From assembly GCF_028743495.1 (NCBI RefSeq), contig NZ_CP117968.1: a stretch of 64,000 nt of DNA; one strand, written 5' to 3'. Source of the DNA: Allobacillus halotolerans (GTDB lineage Bacteria; Bacillota; Bacilli; Bacillales; Alkalibacillaceae). How positions within the stretch are numbered: position 1 is the first letter of the stretch; every line of letters starts with the position of its first letter. Of the stretch, positions 24,503-33,588 are shown one piece after another. The notes under the pieces were generated by a model that had not been told where the DNA came from, did no database searches, and saw only the letters and a list, made by a program, of their open reading frames with translations. Position numbers and translations under genes: made by a program.

Positions 24503-24555
24503 GTGAAAAGGAGTAAGCGAATTATCCAAAAAAATTTCTAAGGATGATGTACATA

Positions 24556-25200
24556 ATGCGTAATAAAGATCGACGAATTGAACAACCGGACCTTCCGGAG
24601 AAACTAGACCAAAGAGAACTAACTACAATCGAAGAGCATTCACTGATCGAAACGGCACAGATTCGTTCAATTGCAGGACCAGTTACAGCTAATCATGTTC
24701 GATTTCGGGAAGTTCATCTAAAAGGTATTCATTTTGATGAGGTGAATCTACCATCCTCATCCTGGGTTGATGTGATCTTTGAAAACTGCGACCTATCGAA
24801 TATAGAAATGAATGAAGCTCGAATGAACCGAGTTGAGTTTAGAAATTGCAAACTGGCCGGTACAAATTTTGACCGTGCAGAGTTACAGGACGTGCGTTTC
24901 GTAAATTGCCAAGCTCCCTATGCCTTATTTAACTTGGCAAAAATGTATGATGTTCGTTTCAACGATTGTTTATTGAAGAGTGCTAATTTCATTGATGCGA
25001 ATTTTTCCAACGTTCAGTTCGGAAAGTCAATCATGGACGATGTGCAATTCACCGGGACTTCGCTCAAAAACGTTGATCTTAGTGAATGCGAGTTGAGACA
25101 GATACACGTGGAAAAAGAAGATTTGCAAGGGGCGATCGTTTCAGCTGATCAAGCCGTGTCATTGATTGAATTGTTTGGTGTGCATGTGAAGGATGATTAA
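24556..25200 (+). CDS. Pentapeptide-repeat protein
   Basis: 214-residue protein. Residues about 45-185 consist of A(D/N)LXX-type pentapeptide repeats (e.g. VDVIFENCDLSNIEMNEARM, then FRNCKLAGTNFDRAEL), predicted to form a right-handed quadrilateral beta helix. Such proteins can mimic DNA (Qnr-like) or act as scaffolds; no Qnr-specific loops are obvious. AAGGATG lies 8 bases before ATG 24556. Monocistronic; function unknown. Confidence 0.85.
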   Translation: MRNKDRRIEQPDLPEKLDQRELTTIEEHSLIETAQIRSIAGPVTANHVRFREVHLKGIHFDEVNLPSSSWVDVIFENCDLSNIEMNEARMNRVEFRNCKLAGTNFDRAELQDVRFVNCQAPYALFNLAKMYDVRFNDCLLKSANFIDANFSNVQFGKSIMDDVQFTGTSLKNVDLSECELRQIHVEKEDLQGAIVSADQAVSLIELFGVHVKDD

Positions 25201-25276
25201 TGAATTCTTTTGATATAAAACACTCACATGCTACGATGAAAATGTGATTGTTTAACCAAAAGAGGAGAATCATCAA

Positions 25277-26209
25277 ATGAGCAACAACGTTCAACTTGGA
25301 AAATCAGATTTATATGTCAATCCGATTGGCCTTGGAACCAATGCGGTTGGTGGACACAATCTATATCCGAATTTGAGTGAGGAACAGGGGAAAGATACTG
25401 TCCGTCAGGCAATCGAAAGTGGTGTGAACTTTTTGGATACGGCATTTATGTATGGAATGGGCCGATCTGAAGAATTGGTCGGTGAAGTGGTAAAGGAGCT
25501 TGGTCAGCGTCAGGATGTTGTGATCGCGACAAAAGCGGCACATCAGGTAACTGGTGATGACATGAAGCTTGATAACTCACCAGAATTTTTGAAAGATGCC
25601 GTACATGCTGCTTTAAAGCGAATGAAAACAGATTATATCGACCTGTTTTATATTCATTATCCAGATGAAGATACGCCGAAAGCAGAAGCGGTTGGGGCAC
25701 TTCAAGAATTGAAAGAGCAAGGGAAAATTCGCAGTATCGGTGTTTCTAATTTCTCAGTCGATCAGTTAAAAGAGGCCAACCAAGATGGTTATGTAGATGT
25801 GATTCAGTCGGAATTTAACCTGTTCAAACGACAGGCTGAAAAAGATATGCTCCCATACACGGCTGAAAATCAGATTTCATTCGTTCCGTATTTTCCATTG
25901 GCGTCCGGATTATTGACAGGAAAATATGGTGAGAAAGATACATTCGATGATTTACGGAAAAATCATCCGCTTTTCCAGGGTGATGTGTATAAAGAAAATT
26001 TGAAAAAAGTTGATCAACTCCGCGGTGTGGCAGAACGAAAGGGTGTTGAATTGACGCACTTAGTTCTAGCTTGGTACTTAACGGTTGAGAGCATTGATGC
26101 CATCATTCCGGGTGCCAAAAATCCAGAACAGGTCAAAAATAATTTAAAGACCTTGGATGTTCAATTATCCAACGACGAGGTTGAAGAAGTAAGACGAATT
26201 TTTGATTAA
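25277..26209 (+). CDS. Aldo/keto reductase
   Basis: 310-residue TIM-barrel NADPH-dependent oxidoreductase. Catalytic set: Asp in NFLDTAFMYG, Tyr in the same motif, Lys in VIATKAAH, and His in DLFYIHYPDEDTP. NADPH-binding C-terminal segment IIPGAKNPEQVKNNL. Substrate unknown. AGAGGAGAA precedes ATG 25277. Similar to the YccK/IolS/YghZ group by general pattern. Confidence 0.9.
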   Translation: MSNNVQLGKSDLYVNPIGLGTNAVGGHNLYPNLSEEQGKDTVRQAIESGVNFLDTAFMYGMGRSEELVGEVVKELGQRQDVVIATKAAHQVTGDDMKLDNSPEFLKDAVHAALKRMKTDYIDLFYIHYPDEDTPKAEAVGALQELKEQGKIRSIGVSNFSVDQLKEANQDGYVDVIQSEFNLFKRQAEKDMLPYTAENQISFVPYFPLASGLLTGKYGEKDTFDDLRKNHPLFQGDVYKENLKKVDQLRGVAERKGVELTHLVLAWYLTVESIDAIIPGAKNPEQVKNNLKTLDVQLSNDEVEEVRRIFD

Positions 26210-26392
26210 CCGAACAAAAATATATATTTCATAACCAAATCATCTAAATGTTCGGCTTTCAAAGGAATTTTTCTGACATCATTTATCGAATGTAAGGGTT
26301 TACTTTAATCTACCCGAAAATTTCTATGAAAAAACTCTTGTCAGTTCACAGATAAATGGTATACTGAAAGCGAACAATTTCATAAGCGTTTT

Positions 26393-26464
26393 TCATATAA
26401 TCGCGGGGATATGGCCTGCAAGTTTCTACCGGTTTACCGTAAATAAACCGACTATGAAAAGCAC
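26393..26464 (+). ncRNA. Purine (guanine-type) riboswitch aptamer
   Basis: The sequence matches the purine aptamer: CATATAATCGCGGGGATATGG, loops L2 and L3, the central GTTTCTACC, CCGTAAAT and the 3' strand CCGACTATGA. The specificity base in GACTATG is C, which selects guanine/hypoxanthine/xanthine rather than adenine (adenine class has U). P1 is closed by CATA/TATG. It precedes a purine permease gene, consistent with repression by guanine. Confidence 0.95.
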
Positions 26465-26516
26465 GTACGGGAGCATCTTCTAATCAAAGATGCTGATTTC
26501 ATTTTCGACTTTTACT

Positions 26517-26567
26517 AGCTCGAAGTACATGCTTTTTCATACAAAGCGTGTAGTTCGAGCTTTTTTA
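26517..26567 (+). terminator. Riboswitch expression platform terminator
   Basis: AGCTCGAAGTACATGCT and AGCGTGTAGTTCGAGCT pair, followed by TTTTTTAAT. A second hairpin GCATCTT/AAGATGC (26473-26494) lies between the aptamer and this stem. Guanine binding is expected to favour termination here. Confidence 0.85.
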
Positions 26568-26664
26568 ATGGTTCGAAATACGTACTGTGTGAATTCCATT
26601 TCAAGCCTTTTGAATTGGATTATATGAAAAACGTCCAAAACCAATTAAGGGAGGACGTTAAACA

Positions 26665-28041
26665 ATGGAAAGTGTGCAAAGAGAGTTAGAGCCAGTAAAA
26701 CAAGAACAACAATCAGAACAACCGAAGGAAGAAAAGCTTTCAGCCGGTAAGTCAGTTTTCGTCGGTTTCCAGCATGTGCTGGCGATGGATCTATTTATCC
26801 CACCGATTATTTTAGCTGGACTATTATCCTTTACCGTGGCTGACACAGCGTTATTGATTCAAATGACGTTCATCGCATGCGGACTTGCAACATTAATCCA
26901 AGCAGGTTTCGCAATGAAGCTTCCTGTCATGCAAGGGCCGTCATTTGTGCCGCTCAGTGCACTTGCAGCGATTGGAACGACATCAGGAATCGGTGCAATG
27001 ATCGGAAGTTTAATACCCGGTGCGATTCTCATCGCCTTAATCGGCAGACTGAAGTTATTCAGTAAAGTGGTGAAAAAATTCATTCCACCCATTGTCGCTG
27101 GTACGGTGATTGTGGTCGTCGGTATTTCCTTGATGCCGAGTGCAATCAGTTCGATTTATAACGCGCCTGGCAATGCCAATGTCAATATGATGATTGCCTT
27201 TATTTCAGCAGCTATCTTAATTGTTTGTATGTATATCGGTGAAAAAGCGACCCAGCGTTTTCGTTTTGTCAAATTGGCATCTGTCATTTTAGCACTCGGA
27301 ATTGGAACGATTATTGCTTCATTCTATGGAATGGTTGATTTTTCATCCGTAAAAGAGAGTTCATGGATTGCATTTCCTAGTATTTTCGCATTTGGCATGC
27401 CGACATTTGAATTGGATGCGATTTTGATTATGTTGGCGATTTACTTGATCATTGTCATCGAAACGACCGGAACGTGGTTTACGGTCGCAGAAGTGACAGA
27501 CAAAAAACTCGATGAAAAACGCTTGAACGGCGGGGCAGTCGGTGAAGGAATAGGGTGCCTGACGGGTTCATTTTTCGGAGGGACACCTGTTACGGGTTAT
27601 TCATCCAATGCAGGAATCATCGCGGTGACTGGAATCAAAAGCCGCAAGCCGATTCTCGTAGGGGGAGTCATTTTGATTTTGCTTGGGATGATGCCGAAAT
27701 TGACGAGCATCATTGCCAGTATACCGGTCGTCGTCATTAACGGAGTATTCGCCGTTCTTTGTGTCGTCATTATGATGAACGGTCTAAAAGTCATCAAAAA
27801 TGAACCCTTTACAGAAAGAAATATGATTGTCATCGGTGTTCCGATTATGCTTGCATTATTTGCAGTGATGATTCCGCAAGAGGTCATGAATGGCTTACCA
27901 AATATCATTACGTATTTCGTCGCATCCGGAACGGCCGTTGGGGCAATCGGAGCATTAGTACTCAACATCGTTTTACCTGAAACCATAGAAGATAAAAAAC
28001 CAATCAAACCAAAAGGAGAGGTCGAATATGCAGCAAGATAG
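26665..28041 (+). CDS. NCS2-family purine permease (xanthine/uric acid type)
   Basis: 458-residue symporter with about 14 membrane segments. Signatures: FVGFQHVLAMDLFIPPIIL, MQGPSFVPLSALAAIG, the substrate-site glutamate region IVIETTGTWFTVAEVTD, and GTPVTGYSSNAGIIAVTGI. The guanine riboswitch upstream indicates a purine base substrate such as xanthine. Similar to PbuX/UraA-like carriers but more divergent (PucJ/K-like group cannot be excluded). It overlaps the Rieske gene by 14 bp. Confidence 0.88.
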   Translation: MESVQRELEPVKQEQQSEQPKEEKLSAGKSVFVGFQHVLAMDLFIPPIILAGLLSFTVADTALLIQMTFIACGLATLIQAGFAMKLPVMQGPSFVPLSALAAIGTTSGIGAMIGSLIPGAILIALIGRLKLFSKVVKKFIPPIVAGTVIVVVGISLMPSAISSIYNAPGNANVNMMIAFISAAILIVCMYIGEKATQRFRFVKLASVILALGIGTIIASFYGMVDFSSVKESSWIAFPSIFAFGMPTFELDAILIMLAIYLIIVIETTGTWFTVAEVTDKKLDEKRLNGGAVGEGIGCLTGSFFGGTPVTGYSSNAGIIAVTGIKSRKPILVGGVILILLGMMPKLTSIIASIPVVVINGVFAVLCVVIMMNGLKVIKNEPFTERNMIVIGVPIMLALFAVMIPQEVMNGLPNIITYFVASGTAVGAIGALVLNIVLPETIEDKKPIKPKGEVEYAAR

Positions 28042-29050
28042 ATTATGGAACGAGTGGCACCCAGTTTGTAAGGCGGAGGAGCTAGGCGATGATCCGAAGC
28101 AGGTGCAAGTCTTGGGCGAACGCGTCGTGATTTTCCGAAATGAAAAAGGCGTTCACGCTTTCAAAGACTTATGTATTCACCGTGGTGCAGCTCTTTCATT
28201 AGGGAAAGTCGTCGACGGAAAACTTGTCTGTGCCTACCACGCATGGGAGTATGACGAACAAGGTGCTTGTACGAAAATCCCAGCGCTTCCTTGCGACCGA
28301 CCAATCCCGAAAAAAGCACGTGCGGTTGTCTATCATTGTGAAGAATATTTGGGCTTGATTTGGGTTTGTCTGGGTGATGAGCCAGAAGAATTGATCAAGT
28401 ATCCCGAGGGCGAAACAGAAGGATACCGGACAATCGTTTGTGGACCTTACGAAGTGAAAGCCAACGCTCCAAGAATTATCGAAAACTTCATTGATGTGGC
28501 TCACTTGATGTTTGTTCACGAGGGGATGTTAGGTGATGCGGATCATGCAGAAGTGGTAGATTATCAGGTCGATTTCGTCGATGGACGTTTGATTACGAGC
28601 AAAATCCCCGTTTATCAACCAAATGCGGATGGACGCTCAAAAGGTGGATATACCGATTATGTTTATGAAGTCTTATGCCCAACGGTTGCCCGTTTCACCA
28701 AAACGACAGAAGGATCTGATGAAGAATTTACGATTTTAACGGCCGTCAACCAAGAAGATCACGAACAAAGTCGCGTGTTTATGTTATTGACTAGAAACTA
28801 TGAACTCGATCAACCAGATGAACCATACCGTGAATTCCAAGATACGATCTTTTATCAGGACTTGGACGTCGTCGAGAGCCAAAAACCAGAATTACTTCCA
28901 TTGGATTTACAAGCGGAAATGCATTTGAAATCCGATGCATTGACGATAGCTTATCGCCGTTGGTTGTCTGAATTGGGGATTGAAACAGGGACAATTCCAT
29001 TGGATGAGGAAAAACAAAACCGATTGAAGAATAAGGCTTCGGTAAAATAG
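28028..29050 (+). CDS. Rieske non-haem iron oxygenase, terminal component
   Basis: 340-residue oxygenase alpha subunit. The Rieske [2Fe-2S] ligands are in CIHRGAALS and CAYHAWEYD (C-x-H about 17 residues before C-x2-H; residues about 47-70). The mononuclear iron ligands are in NFIDVAHLMFVHEG, the D-x2-H-x4-H motif. No small subunit, ferredoxin or reductase is in the window, so electrons come from elsewhere. It overlaps the purine permease by 14 bp and is under the same guanine riboswitch, so a purine or purine-derived substrate is inferred; Rieske enzymes NdmA/NdmB demethylate methylxanthines. Confidence 0.9.
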   Translation: MQQDRLWNEWHPVCKAEELGDDPKQVQVLGERVVIFRNEKGVHAFKDLCIHRGAALSLGKVVDGKLVCAYHAWEYDEQGACTKIPALPCDRPIPKKARAVVYHCEEYLGLIWVCLGDEPEELIKYPEGETEGYRTIVCGPYEVKANAPRIIENFIDVAHLMFVHEGMLGDADHAEVVDYQVDFVDGRLITSKIPVYQPNADGRSKGGYTDYVYEVLCPTVARFTKTTEGSDEEFTILTAVNQEDHEQSRVFMLLTRNYELDQPDEPYREFQDTIFYQDLDVVESQKPELLPLDLQAEMHLKSDALTIAYRRWLSELGIETGTIPLDEEKQNRLKNKASVK

Positions 29051-29056
29051 TAGAAA

Positions 29057-29099
29057 GAAGCTTCCATTCGTCTGAATCTAAATGGAAGCTTCGTTTTAT
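29057..29099. terminator. Bidirectional terminator between Rieske and OpuAC genes
   Basis: GAAGCTTCCATT and AATGGAAGCTTC pair around a 12-nt loop; T run on the plus side, A run on the other side serving the convergent gene. Confidence 0.9.
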
Positions 29100-29101
29100 T
29101 T

Positions 29102-30031
29102 TTATCCGGCGGGTGCAAAGTCCTCAAGCGAGTCAATTTCCATATAGGATGGAACAGCTAAACCAAGCTTACCACCTTCGATATTTTTACCGACTTCTAC
29201 AAACTCACCTTCATACTCTTCAGCTAGGGCGCCATGTGTCGTCGGTAACCATGGAGCAAGCGTGACATCGATGTCACCTGATGCGATAGATTCAAATAAA
29301 ATAGCCGGATCCAGTGATGTGAACTCAACATCGTAGCCATGCTGCTCTAATACGATCTTCGCAACATTCCCTGTGAAAAGCACTTCGTCCCAGAGGGTTG
29401 CTCCGACCGTGATTTTTTCACCATTTCCTTTTTCGATGCCATCTGTCCATTCTGCAACCGTTTCTTCATTTTCTTCGACCCATTTTTCAGCAAGAACATC
29501 CATTTCTAACTCTTCTTCTTGTGAGCGTAAAAGGGTCTCTTCAATTTTATCAATATCCCAATAGAAGTTCTTGATCACTTCTAGGGCAGCTGGATGGTCC
29601 TCTTCAAATCCTAATCTTGTCAGTGTAGCTGCGTATATCTCTTCACCAAAAATTCCTTTAGGGTCTTCTAAGTATTTGATATCCCATTTAGCAAACTTAT
29701 AGTGTGGAGACCATGCAGTAATGATAATTGGTTCTTCATTTTGAATAGCGGTATCCAAAGCAGTTAACATCGCGCCAGTTGAGGACGTTTGTTGTTCCCA
29801 GCCTGCTAGACTTTCGTACTCTTCGATCGCTTGGTTATTCAGCTCAGTTTGGCCAGCACCTGGCTCAAGGCCTGTAATCGTATAATCCATTTCTTCACTA
29901 TATTTAGCACCGATATCCTCACTACCTTCCTCAGTGGAAGCATTCGTTTCATCTTCTCCACATGCAGCCATGAAAAGGACGAAGGATAGCACGGCGAAAA
30001 TCATTAGTGATTTCATGTTGCTTTGTGACAT
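29102..30031 (-). CDS. Glycine betaine/choline-type ABC transporter substrate-binding lipoprotein (OpuAC-like)
   Basis: 309-residue lipoprotein. Signal peptide with lipobox MAAC-GEDETN. Two lobes in the OpuAC (permuted) order: first the segment with ITAWSPHYKFAKWDIKYLED, then KITVGATLWDEVLFTGNVAK and LAPWLPTTHGALAEEYEG. Trp residues in AWSPH and APWLP are expected to form the aromatic box for the quaternary amine. No ATPase or permease gene is next to it, so it either serves a transporter encoded elsewhere or senses the solute. AAAGGGGAG lies before ATG 30031. Confidence 0.85.
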   Translation of the reverse strand: MSQSNMKSLMIFAVLSFVLFMAACGEDETNASTEEGSEDIGAKYSEEMDYTITGLEPGAGQTELNNQAIEEYESLAGWEQQTSSTGAMLTALDTAIQNEEPIIITAWSPHYKFAKWDIKYLEDPKGIFGEEIYAATLTRLGFEEDHPAALEVIKNFYWDIDKIEETLLRSQEEELEMDVLAEKWVEENEETVAEWTDGIEKGNGEKITVGATLWDEVLFTGNVAKIVLEQHGYDVEFTSLDPAILFESIASGDIDVTLAPWLPTTHGALAEEYEGEFVEVGKNIEGGKLGLAVPSYMEIDSLEDFAPAG

Positions 30032-30461
30032 TTCTTTCTCCCCTTTACTATTTCTTATTGGTAAACGGTTGTATTTTTAAAACAACACACAATTTAAAAT
30101 TGTAGAACTCTTTGGCGGTTAACTCAAACAGCGAATAAAGCGATTACTATACAAATATAACGCCTAGCGCGTAAAAAGTGTTCCTCAGAACAAAAGAACG
30201 ATAACTTACTTTATATAACTCGCTTAAATTATGTCAACTGATTATTTGGGGGATACCCTCAAGTGAAATGAAAGAAATCAATGAAAAGTAGTTTATAGTA
30301 GCGGTAATGATCGAAAATGTGCTAGACCTAGACATCTTATTTGAAAAAAGGAAGAAAAACTCCGTGAGCGCAATAGTACCTTTATTTTCTTAGCTATGTT
30401 AGATGTCATTGCTGATTTTTGTATCGTTGATTCGAACGAAAGGTGTAACACCTGCAAAGAG

Positions 30462-30608
30462 AAGCCGCCGAATAAACGTATGTAGCCGTTGAAAAAAGGA
30501 ATGAAGCCGCCGAATAAACGTGAGCAGCCGCTGAAAAAAGGAATGAAGCCGCCGAATAAACGTGAGCAGCCGCTGAAAAAAGAAACTAAGCCGCCGAATA
30601 ATCGGTCG
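30462..30608. repeat. 21-bp tandem array 4, with a 42-bp higher-order unit
   Basis: Seven 21-bp units in exact register (30462 to 30588). Two variants alternate: AAGCCGCCGAATAAACGTGAG and CAGCCGCTGAAAAAAGGAATG, making a 42-bp super-unit repeated about three times. The complement ATTCGGCGGCTTC is identical to part of array 1. It lies between divergent opuAC and jetA. The rest of 30032-30461 and 30609-30940 has no gene; it must hold both promoters. Confidence 0.9.
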
Positions 30609-30958
30609 AAGTCAAAAGGCGGTCGCAAATAGGCATAAGATATAGCTTGGAAAGCCGTTAATTGACCGATCATCTGAAAAAAGAACCTAATGCTTCAATA
30701 TCTAATCCCGCCCCCTGAATAAATAAATCCAACACTCCAACATATGAGCCCACCAGTAAAATAAATGCTACCAACTCAAGCGTATATACGCCCAGGTCTC
30801 GAAAATATGGTTCCGACAACTGTTACGCACAAATAATTATCGAAGCATACCAGTCATCAATTTAATTGTTGTCAGCTGAAGCCGATTTCCGAGAAAAATG
30901 GACTAGCTTTCTATTAGAAGATACAATATATGTAACATCCCTAAAGTAGGTGATTTGC

Positions 30959-32428
30959 TTGTACAAACGTGTCAAAGAAGCTACATATTTAACTGCGGAA
31001 AAGGCGTGGAGTTACCGTGCGATTCTCCGTTATTTTTATATACAGCATGAAAAGATGAGGGAATTTCTCTTTCCTGAAGAAATTATGGATTATTTAAAGA
31101 CTGATGAAGCTTTTTCGGATTATACGATGGAATCGCTGCATCAAGATCTGGATGCACTTGTCAAATGGGGTAATTTAAATGCCCGGCAAGAACATGGAAA
31201 ATCACGTACGATTGAGGAGTTCAAAAAGAAACGTTTTCGCTACCAATGTACACCTTATACGGTCGAGTTCGAACGGATGTTAGTGAATTTGGAAGGATCA
31301 GGCGAGACATTTGGTGGTTCACTCGAACGGACTCAATTCGAACGTCTCTATCAATCCTTGCAAAAAATTGAATCAATCGCCAGCGGTAAAGTAAAAGAGT
31401 CGAACGAAGAATGTGCCCAATTGTGGAAAGACCTCACGACGTATTTTCGTCAAATTAACCAAAACACATCCGACTATATGGCGTACCTGAACAGTGAGGA
31501 AGTCGAGGAGCAAATGCAGTCGGAAGCATTTTTGGTTTATAAGGATCAGTTTACGATGTATTTGCGCGAATTCATCATTGCTCTGCAAGGAACGGCTTTG
31601 CAGATCCAAGATATTTTGACGAAATTATCGACCGACCAACTAAATAGCTTCTTCCATCAAGTCATCGAACATGAAAAGCGCATTTTCCGATTCGAAGAGC
31701 AGTCCACAGAACAATCGGAAAATGATCTGTCAGATACCTGGAAGAACATTCGCGCTTGGTTTCTCGGAAATGAGCATGGTGAAAGTGAATATAACATGCT
31801 TCAGGAACGGACGAGCGAATCGATCAGAAGAATTACCCGCGTTGTGCAGCGATTGGGCGAGCGTCACCAACACTTCCGAAGTCGCAGGAAAGATTATTTG
31901 CACTTGGCAAAGTGGTTCGATCGGCTGGATGACCTAGATGAAGCACACCAGTTATCCTCGGTTGTATTTGGCGTTTTTCATACAAGACATTTTTATATCG
32001 ATGATCAGGCGACGGATGATATCTATGCGAGTGTCTGGGATGAGCCACCGATGGAGCACATCACAAAGCCCGCCGTCAGACATTACCGGGAACGAACAAA
32101 AGCGGGCGCGGTCACAAGCAATAAGGATAAAAAAGAAGCGATGATGCAAAAACATTTAGAACAACGACAACACGAACAACAATTGATCGAAAAATATATC
32201 CATTCCAATCAAATCATCGTGAAAGACTTGCCAATGGTAGAAACCCACGTCCGGAAAATTCTCCTTTCTTGGCTCGGAAAAGCAATGGCGAAGAAAAACC
32301 GCGTGATAAAAACGGAATTTGGTACACAGGTTCGCGTTGACGTTGGATCTAATCGTGTGATTTTACAATCGGAAGACGGCATATTGGAAATGCCTGAAGT
32401 GACATTTCAATTCCTGGAAGGAGCTTAA
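30959..32428 (+). CDS. jetA: Wadjet defence system subunit JetA (DUF2397/TIGR02677 class)
   Basis: About 489-residue kleisin-like subunit of an SMC-type anti-plasmid complex. Its start KRVKEATYLTAEKAWSYRAI and winged-helix segments (MDYLKTDEAFSDYTMESLHQD) match the TIGR02677 family. TTG 30959 is preferred (GTAGGTG 6-8 bases upstream); a GTG at 30950 overlaps that site. First gene of a compact jetABCD operon (5 bp to jetB). Wadjet complexes extrude and cleave small circular DNA. Type II assignment is from family order by memory. Confidence 0.85.
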   Translation: MYKRVKEATYLTAEKAWSYRAILRYFYIQHEKMREFLFPEEIMDYLKTDEAFSDYTMESLHQDLDALVKWGNLNARQEHGKSRTIEEFKKKRFRYQCTPYTVEFERMLVNLEGSGETFGGSLERTQFERLYQSLQKIESIASGKVKESNEECAQLWKDLTTYFRQINQNTSDYMAYLNSEEVEEQMQSEAFLVYKDQFTMYLREFIIALQGTALQIQDILTKLSTDQLNSFFHQVIEHEKRIFRFEEQSTEQSENDLSDTWKNIRAWFLGNEHGESEYNMLQERTSESIRRITRVVQRLGERHQHFRSRRKDYLHLAKWFDRLDDLDEAHQLSSVVFGVFHTRHFYIDDQATDDIYASVWDEPPMEHITKPAVRHYRERTKAGAVTSNKDKKEAMMQKHLEQRQHEQQLIEKYIHSNQIIVKDLPMVETHVRKILLSWLGKAMAKKNRVIKTEFGTQVRVDVGSNRVILQSEDGILEMPEVTFQFLEGA

Positions 32429-32433
32429 ATGTA

Positions 32434-33588
32434 ATGGATCAGAATCATTTTGATGAACAAACCCAAGAAGCATTAGGACAGCTATTCGAACAGTTCTGGA
32501 TCCTACGGTCGAAAGAACCAAAGGCGTATCAGCGAATCCGGGAACGGGAAAAAGCGTTGAAGCGGTATGTGTCCGATAAATTTGGTTTCGATTTGATCGT
32601 CCACCAACATTTCATTAAATTGGAAAAACTACCAGTGGAAGCAAAAAAATGGATGGGCATTCAGGAGTTTTCTTCCCCGCTTGATTACTCGATTTTTTGT
32701 TGTGGATTAGCTTTTTGTGAAAGACGGTCGATTGATGAGCAATTCCTTCTATCCGATATGACAGAGGATATCCAGGATTTATACCCAGGAGAATTCCCAC
32801 TCGATTGGACCAATTACCAGCACCGAAAATCACTCGTCAGAGCACTCAATAAAATGGTCGAATTAAGCTTGATCAAAACCGTCGATGGGGATATTGAGCT
32901 GTTCAAAAATCATGAAGATCACGAAGTATTATACGAGGTCACGGTCTATTCCCGTTATTTCATGCGGACATATCCGGATGAGCTTTTTCATTATGAGACG
33001 AAAGAAGAAATTTTGACCAGCGAGTGGAATCGGCATCATACCGATGAGCGTCGGAAGCGGGTCTATCGCAAACTGATGTTTTCACCCGTCGTCTACCGTG
33101 AGAGTGAAGAGGATTCGGATTTTGCCTATATACGAAACTACCGGAATCGATTGCAAGATGATTTGGAGTTTCACACACCCTTTACATTGGAAGTATTCAA
33201 AAATGCCGCATTTCTCGTATTAAATGAACGAAAACAAAAGTACACGTTATTCCCCGACCAAAAAACCATTATGAGCATTGCGCTGCATTTTCAAGCTTAT
33301 GTCCGTGAAAACGTGACGGAAACATCCATTAATTCCTTTGGTGAATACAAGCTAACAAATGCGGAATATATCCAGCTGGTTGAAAAGGTCAAAGAAAAAT
33401 ACGGACACGGATGGAGTAAAAAATACCGGGAGATGGATCCAAAAGCTATCGCGCAAGATTTATGGCAAGTCTATAAAGAGTGGGAAATGATGGACCGAGA
33501 AAAAGATACGGATTTGTTGATCATGAAACCAGCGATGGCACGGTTAACGGGTTCGTATCCAGCAGACTTTGAGATGGAGGTGGAATGA
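32434..33588 (+). CDS. jetB: Wadjet subunit JetB (DUF2398/TIGR02678 class)
   Basis: 384-residue KITE-like subunit that with JetA bridges the JetC heads. Shows TIGR02678-like segments LEKLPVEAKKWMGIQEF, DYSIFCCGLAFCERRS and the C-terminal DFEMEVE. Start ATG 32434 follows a GAAGGAG site inside the jetA end. Overlaps jetC by 4 bp (ATGA-type junction), so translation is coupled. Confidence 0.85.
   Translation: MDQNHFDEQTQEALGQLFEQFWILRSKEPKAYQRIREREKALKRYVSDKFGFDLIVHQHFIKLEKLPVEAKKWMGIQEFSSPLDYSIFCCGLAFCERRSIDEQFLLSDMTEDIQDLYPGEFPLDWTNYQHRKSLVRALNKMVELSLIKTVDGDIELFKNHEDHEVLYEVTVYSRYFMRTYPDELFHYETKEEILTSEWNRHHTDERRKRVYRKLMFSPVVYRESEEDSDFAYIRNYRNRLQDDLEFHTPFTLEVFKNAAFLVLNERKQKYTLFPDQKTIMSIALHFQAYVRENVTETSINSFGEYKLTNAEYIQLVEKVKEKYGHGWSKKYREMDPKAIAQDLWQVYKEWEMMDREKDTDLLIMKPAMARLTGSYPADFEMEVE

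Noticed and set aside
24265..24516. Heptad protein LTAERSG from array 3
   Set aside because: The frame opens inside the IS end and the array, with no ribosome binding site; an artefact of the 21-bp period.
29102..30031. Circularly permuted or rearranged substrate-binding protein
   Set aside because: The lobe order is unusual compared with ProX but is the normal order in B. subtilis OpuAC, so it is not a novelty.
30293..30673. Minus-strand protein with SRLFGGFIPFF repeats
   Set aside because: It is a translation of array 4 plus flanks with no ribosome binding site.
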